A stretch of DNA of 64,000 nucleotides from Camarhynchus parvulus (taxonomy: Eukaryota > Chordata > Aves > Passeriformes > Thraupidae). Below, piece after piece: positions 59,101 through 64,000 of the stretch. The notes under the pieces are model-generated. The model saw only the letters and a program-made list of their open reading frames with translations. It searched no databases and was not told the origin of the DNA. Position 1 is the stretch's first letter. Each line of letters opens with the position of its first letter. Position numbers and translations under genes: made by a program. Location: contig NC_044574.1 in assembly GCF_901933205.1 (NCBI RefSeq), positions 44,363,609 to 44,427,608 of the forward strand, given 5' to 3'.

Positions 59101-62100
59101 GGAATGCTACAGTCAGTGGATAGAGACTGAGCAGATGCTCACAGTAATACAACTTTCAAACATTTATAGTTCTAGAAAGGTAGGGTACATGCAGGCAGAA
59201 GCACTACTTGATATTTTGGAACTGCCGGCTCTGTACAAATTAGGAGTGTCTGTAATTAGCACTTGAAACACTCTTTGAACTTCCAGAGTTATTCAATAAC
59301 CTGCAGGGATCCCATGCATTACTCAGAACACAGGGAAGAAGGTTCATCTGTGAAATTGCTTACCTTGCTGATTCCCACTGTGTGCCCCAGGCTATATGGG
59401 AGTCATATTTGCAGCACACATAATGCAATTAGCCAAGAAACAGGTGAAAACCAGCTATTGCCTGCTACATTGCAAGGACTATGTTCAGTAATTTACACAA
59501 TTTCAAAAAGCCTCAGTGCAAGGTGTATTCCTCCCTTCACAGAAAAGAAGCACACACTTCAGCATCTCAGCCAGGCATCCCACTCTGTAAACATTTATGA
59601 CAAGCAAAGCGTGTGCTACAGTGAGGAGTCTCATGCAAATCACAGAATTAATTTTCATAGTGGCTGTTTGCCCAGTCCTGTTTCAAGGGTCAGATCCTGT
59701 TTGTATTCTGCTACATACAACTAAAATATCCCTAGCTACCATAAGTTCAACAAAGTATGCTGACTTATTCCTTCCTGTGTGTGCAGAAAACATTTTTAGT
59801 AGCTACTATGCGAACATCTCCAAATTTTTGCATCATCTTCACTCATCTTGTTTTTACATTCTCTTCAACCTTGTTTCCCTGCTTTTACTATATGTGAAGA
59901 TAATAAATATACATGGTATACCAGTTATTAAGCCATCAAAAAAAAAATACATGTCATTCCAGAAGGGAAAGGAGATGCTTGAGATTTAGAAGTCAAAACC
60001 CGGTCATTCACACAAGTGTCCTGATGGTAAAAAGCTTCAGCTTCTCCACATTTCCCGTTGAAACACAACTTTGGTGAGATGTTCTTGCATATTCTGATAA
60101 AACAGGCTGCTTCACATCTGAAATGACAAGAGCATCTCAAGATTATTGTTCCAGGTAAGGTTGTTCAGGAACATAAGAGTAAGCTAAAATGGAAGACAGA
60201 ACAAATCCAGTATGGGATAGACAATAAGGATTAAATTTATTGTCCAGGCCCTTGTCCTGGATCCACACAAATTGAACCACCTCTGGGTTTCAGTAATGTA
60301 GGCAAAACTGTATTCTGCTGCTCTAATTCAAGTAAGAAAGGAGGTAATTTTGTCCTTACTACTGGCATCAGGAAAGCTCAGTCTCTACCTAGGGGAAAGG
60401 AGAATAGGTCAAAACCATCAAAGATGTTCTTCACATTTCTGGTCACCCATGTATTTCTCAGTGGAGACTGATGGGACCCATTCTAGAGGGGCTTCATTCT
60501 ACAGTGCTGGGGGGAGTCTGGGCTTTGCCAGAGCCTCTGTGGGGTCCATCCCACGCATGCTGTGAAACCCAGTTCCTCAGGACATCCTTTTCCCCTGCCT
60601 CCTGCTCCATCCTGGTCACACAGAGCCCTTCCACAGCTGCTTCCTTCTCCCACCCTCAGCAAAGGACCACAGCTCTCCACAAATGAGAAAAGCAGCTCCA
60701 TGGGAAGTGGATATTGTGGTACCTGAGAAAGCTTCATATATGAAGGAAAATTTAGCACCCATATCAAAAACTGTATTTCAGAGTGCTCTGATGGTCTCTG
60801 CCCTCTCACACATAAAGATACCATCCAGCTCTTGCTATAATTTAACCACCTAGGATTTCAAGCCATAATAAACCACCTCAATAAAACTCCTGGCTTTTGC
60901 ATGAAGTGAAAAAGATTCAGATTTTTCACGGAAAAAAAAAAGGAGTAAAAATCTTCTGGGTACCAAATTTCTTTTTTTTTTTTTTAATAGGTATCTGCCC
61001 TTCAAAATCTATTATTTCTCACACAAACAGAAAGAAAATTCACCCAGGGGTTTACATCCAGGAAATGCTGAACAGTTAAAGTCATATGCTCTTCCCTATG
61101 AAGATCTGTCTCTATGAGCTGGCAGCTTCTTCAGCCCCTCATTTTGCCTGTGAATCTGGTCACCATGGGGTGCTCCAGCTGAGCTTTGTTTAAGCCACTT
61201 TTCCTTGAGGCTGCTGCCAATTATAAATATAATTTCTCTTTTTGGCTTGCATTTTTAACCCTTTTTTTTTTTTTGTTACATGACACAATACTGAGACTAC
61301 GAAGCATTAAAAGGATTAACAAATACTAATGTTACAGGATGGAAAACAAAGGCAATAAACTTACATATTTATTGCTGAGATGTGAAGATTTGCCGAGTTT
61401 TATTCTTCCCATGAGATGAGTGCTCTCCTAAGAAACAGAAAATACATTTGCATCAGATAAACATAGAAAGACAGATAAATATGGAAATGAGTCTAACAGG
61501 AACACATCACTGACCAGTGTACAAACTAGCCAGTCTCCTTGTCAGATTTACTTCACAGCAAAAACTGTCCACAAAATAGATTTTTACCACCCTTCCTATT
61601 TTATAGATTATTTCCCCTGCGATTTGCTCATTAATGCTGGGTTACTACCACAAAGTATTTTCCAAGGCAGTTCTCAAGGGGGTTGAAGAGGAATAAGATT
61701 TTAATTAATTTATAGCTATGATTAGAACACTGAATTTTAAAAATAAGAAGATAGAAGTATAAAATTAATTTCTGCCAGTAACACTGACATCAGCTCAGTT
61801 CCTCCAAAGTAGAAGGATGAACATTTAAGAACTTGACACAGTTCTCAATATTCCTTCTCTGGAGAAGCCAGAGCCACATGGAAACAGGCATGAGGGCAGG
61901 AAAACCCAAACGTCTCCTTCTGCCTCCTTGCTCACCTGCAGGAGACAATTTAATTCCTCATGCCCACATGAGAGGCAAGGAAATGATGTATTACATTCCA
62001 GGAGAAGTGAATATGTATTAAAAACCTACAAATGATCAATGGCCTAGGGTTGCAAATTGTAATACAAATTAGGATTATGAAAAAATTCACTGATTAGGCA

Positions 62101-63865
62101 TTTAAATAATTAGCAGCCAAATTAAATAGTTGCACTTCTGAAGACAATGGAAAGGACTTATCAATAGTTTTCAGACAGTTTTTCTTCACAGCAAAAAAAG
62201 GCTCTGTAATTGAGCGCAGCTTTTTGGGGATGAGTGAAAGACTTTCTGCTGAAAACTGTTCAACAACAGTGTGCTGAAATGGTGTTCACTTCCCAAGTGC
62301 TCAATTTTGGAAAAAAAAAATTTAAATAATTTTGAAGTGTTGTTAACATGAAGTTTTAGAAGCTCTTATGTCAAATTTCAGGTAGGGCAAAGGAAAGCAC
62401 AAGTTTTTGCTAGGAAAAAACTGGAATATCTTAACAAGACATATTTTTGGTAGGTGAAACATTTTTGCTAGATAAAAATCTTGTACTGAAAAGCTAAAAT
62501 AAAATGAACCAGTTCGAATATTGCACAGTTTTATACTAGCAAAGGAGTGAGATTTTCAAGAACTCTCATTTCTTTTTTTATTTTTATTTTTATTTTTCCT
62601 TTTGCATGTTTCTACTTTCCTTTTTTAATATACAGAAATAGAAGATTAAATAGGGGACAGAAGAGAGAAACTGGCAAAACTGTTTAAAAAATAAGGTATT
62701 AGAGAAACGAATTGAGAAATATATTGCAATGCAGAAGATAAAATCCAATAGTAGTAATAAATATCAGTACTTTGTTATCAGTTCCATTCCCAGCTGGTTG
62801 TTCTGCAAGCAGATTTACATGGAAGCACCCCAGGAAAATAACACATCTAAGGGCAGGCTCCAGAGTAGGGTAGCTCCCTGGATAACATCCCATTTGTGCC
62901 AGTAGACCATGGATCAGGGCATGGAGAGGGGGAGCAGCACTGGCTGCAGAAGGCAGTGTGCTTGAGAGGCACCGGCCAACAGCGGTGGCCAGGCCAGAGG
63001 GGTGACTCTGCCCTTCTGCAGAGCCTGAGACTGCAACACACAGACACTCACACGCCCTATCCAGATGTCCTGGTACTGTACCCCTTATCCCTGGAACAGG
63101 GAACTGGCCCCAGCTATTGCCTGGGGCAATGCCCGCTACAATAGCAGTGTCTGCTGAGGGATGGATGCAGGCAGGGATGTTCTATGTTGCTTTGCCACTG
63201 CATTTCCAAGAGGGCAGGAGCCTGCAAGCCTTGGGAAACAAAAGGAAGTTATGGCTACTCCATGTTTGCAAAAGTGCCTGAAGATAATTGCATGGTAAGG
63301 TCTGTAATCGTTAGTGCCAGCCAACAATTCAATGATGGAGACAATGACTATACACCAGAGAAGGAGTGGTCACAGATGCTCTCTGTTCAAAAGATAAAAG
63401 GGTGGTGGATGGGTTTAGATACAGGGCTGCAGTACACCTGGAGACTGCACAGAGAAGTGTCCAAACCAATTTTGGAGTTCAATGGTTCAGCAGTTTGATA
63501 TACTGCTAAATACCCAGTTGCAACTCAAAGGGCAAACCAAGAACATTCAGGTTAGCTGCAAGTAAGAAAACATTTATATTGATCTCAAAACAGCCTTAAC
63601 TGACACAAATAGATTGCAAGACTGGGATTCCAAGACCCAAACTTGTCTCCAAACCATCACCCACCAAAACAAATGGACTGAACCTTGCTTCCCATAAGGG
63701 AAATGAAAAACAAATACTTATGTTTCATATTTTGTTAGAACAGATGGCATTTTAGTAGATTGAAGAAGTAATTTCACACTGAATTTTTTTGCCGATTGAG
63801 AAAATCAGCACTGAGGGTGCAGTGGAGGTGCTCAGCCACACCAGATACATTACAAGGCCTTGAAG
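50112..63865. other. intergenic or intronic region, no supported gene
   Basis: Nearly 14 kb with only scattered open frames. One CR1 tail lies at 55561-55615. A minus-strand frame at about 57958-58278 ends at a donor-like site but is not identified. Simple repeats include (TTTTA)n at 62570-62600 and T-runs near 60970 and 61260. No RNA gene or exon is recognisable. Confidence 0.45.
55561..55615 (-). mobile_element. CR1 LINE 3' tail fragment
   Basis: ATCACAGAATAATTTGTGTT followed by GGAAGTGACCTTTAAGGTTT and AGTCCAACCCTC is the reverse complement of a CR1 3' end. Only about 55 bp remain. Confidence 0.8.
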
Positions 63866-63867
63866 GC

Positions 63868-64000
63868 TGTCACAGGATCATAGAATTGTTGAGTTTGGAA
63901 AAGATCATCAAGTCCAACTGTCAACCCAGCAACATCTCCATGTTCACCACTAAACCTTGTCCTCAAGTGCCACATCCACACATTTTTTTTGAAAATTCCA
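63868..64000 (-). mobile_element. CR1 LINE 3' end, cut by the window edge
   Basis: GGATCATAGAATTGTTGAGT, then GGAAAAGATCATCAAGTCCA, and CACTAAACCTTGTCCTCAAG with GTGCCACATCCACAC are the reverse complement of a CR1 3' region. It continues beyond the right edge. Confidence 0.88.

Noticed and set aside
59263..59724. 153-codon plus-strand frame
   Set aside because: No recognised similarity or splice sites; the starting codon is not part of a convincing gene context.
9561..64000. Possible DDIT4L, the next gene in human synteny
   Set aside because: I looked for its conserved C-terminal region in the listed frames and did not see it; it probably lies beyond the right edge.

Overview
The window looks like a bird nuclear genome, most likely a songbird. 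It holds intron-containing vertebrate genes, CR1 LINE fragments with the typical avian 3' ends, two solo LTRs and two older LTR-like avian interspersed repeats. There is no sign of bacterial, phage or plasmid sequence. Species is not determinable from the window; 'passerine' rests on repeat recognition from memory.

Layout. 1-5780 (minus): first coding exon of DNAJB14 (5648-5780) and the start of its long first intron, which runs off the left edge. 7150-9280 (minus): the complete five-exon H2AZ1 gene (histone H2A.Z) with poly(A) signal, TATA box and two CCAAT boxes. Both promoters lie in CpG-rich DNA. The order H2AZ1-DNAJB14, both on the same strand, matches the human 4q23 locus. 16391-24752 (plus): a small gene for a predicted single-pass membrane protein with Sel1-like repeats, which I cannot name. 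38374-39250: a minisatellite of about 13 units followed by a CR1 fragment. 39747-48840 (plus): an RNF4-like gene for a SUMO-targeted ubiquitin ligase. The remainder (9.6-16.3 kb, 24.8-38.3 kb, 48.9-64 kb) is intergenic or intronic DNA with repeats and no supported exon.

The RNF4-like gene is the most striking object. Its N-terminal exon resembles RNF4. The next exon is a coding minisatellite of eight 24-bp units arranged as 48-bp dimers, giving several tandem SUMO-interacting motifs. An exon pair (A, phase 0 to 2, acidic; B, exactly 55 nt, phase 2 to 0) follows in four intact tandem copies plus a dead A copy. Only the last B exon carries the first RING zinc-ligand pair (CPIC); the earlier B copies have lost it. 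All four intact pairs preserve frame. A continuous model through A4 to the last B exon and the terminal RING exon predicts a protein of about 382 residues ending YHPIYL. RNF4 in human is about 190 residues and lies elsewhere on chromosome 4, so this looks like a relocated, expanded paralogue.

No functional coupling between the four genes is visible; H2AZ1 and DNAJB14 are ordinary housekeeping neighbours.
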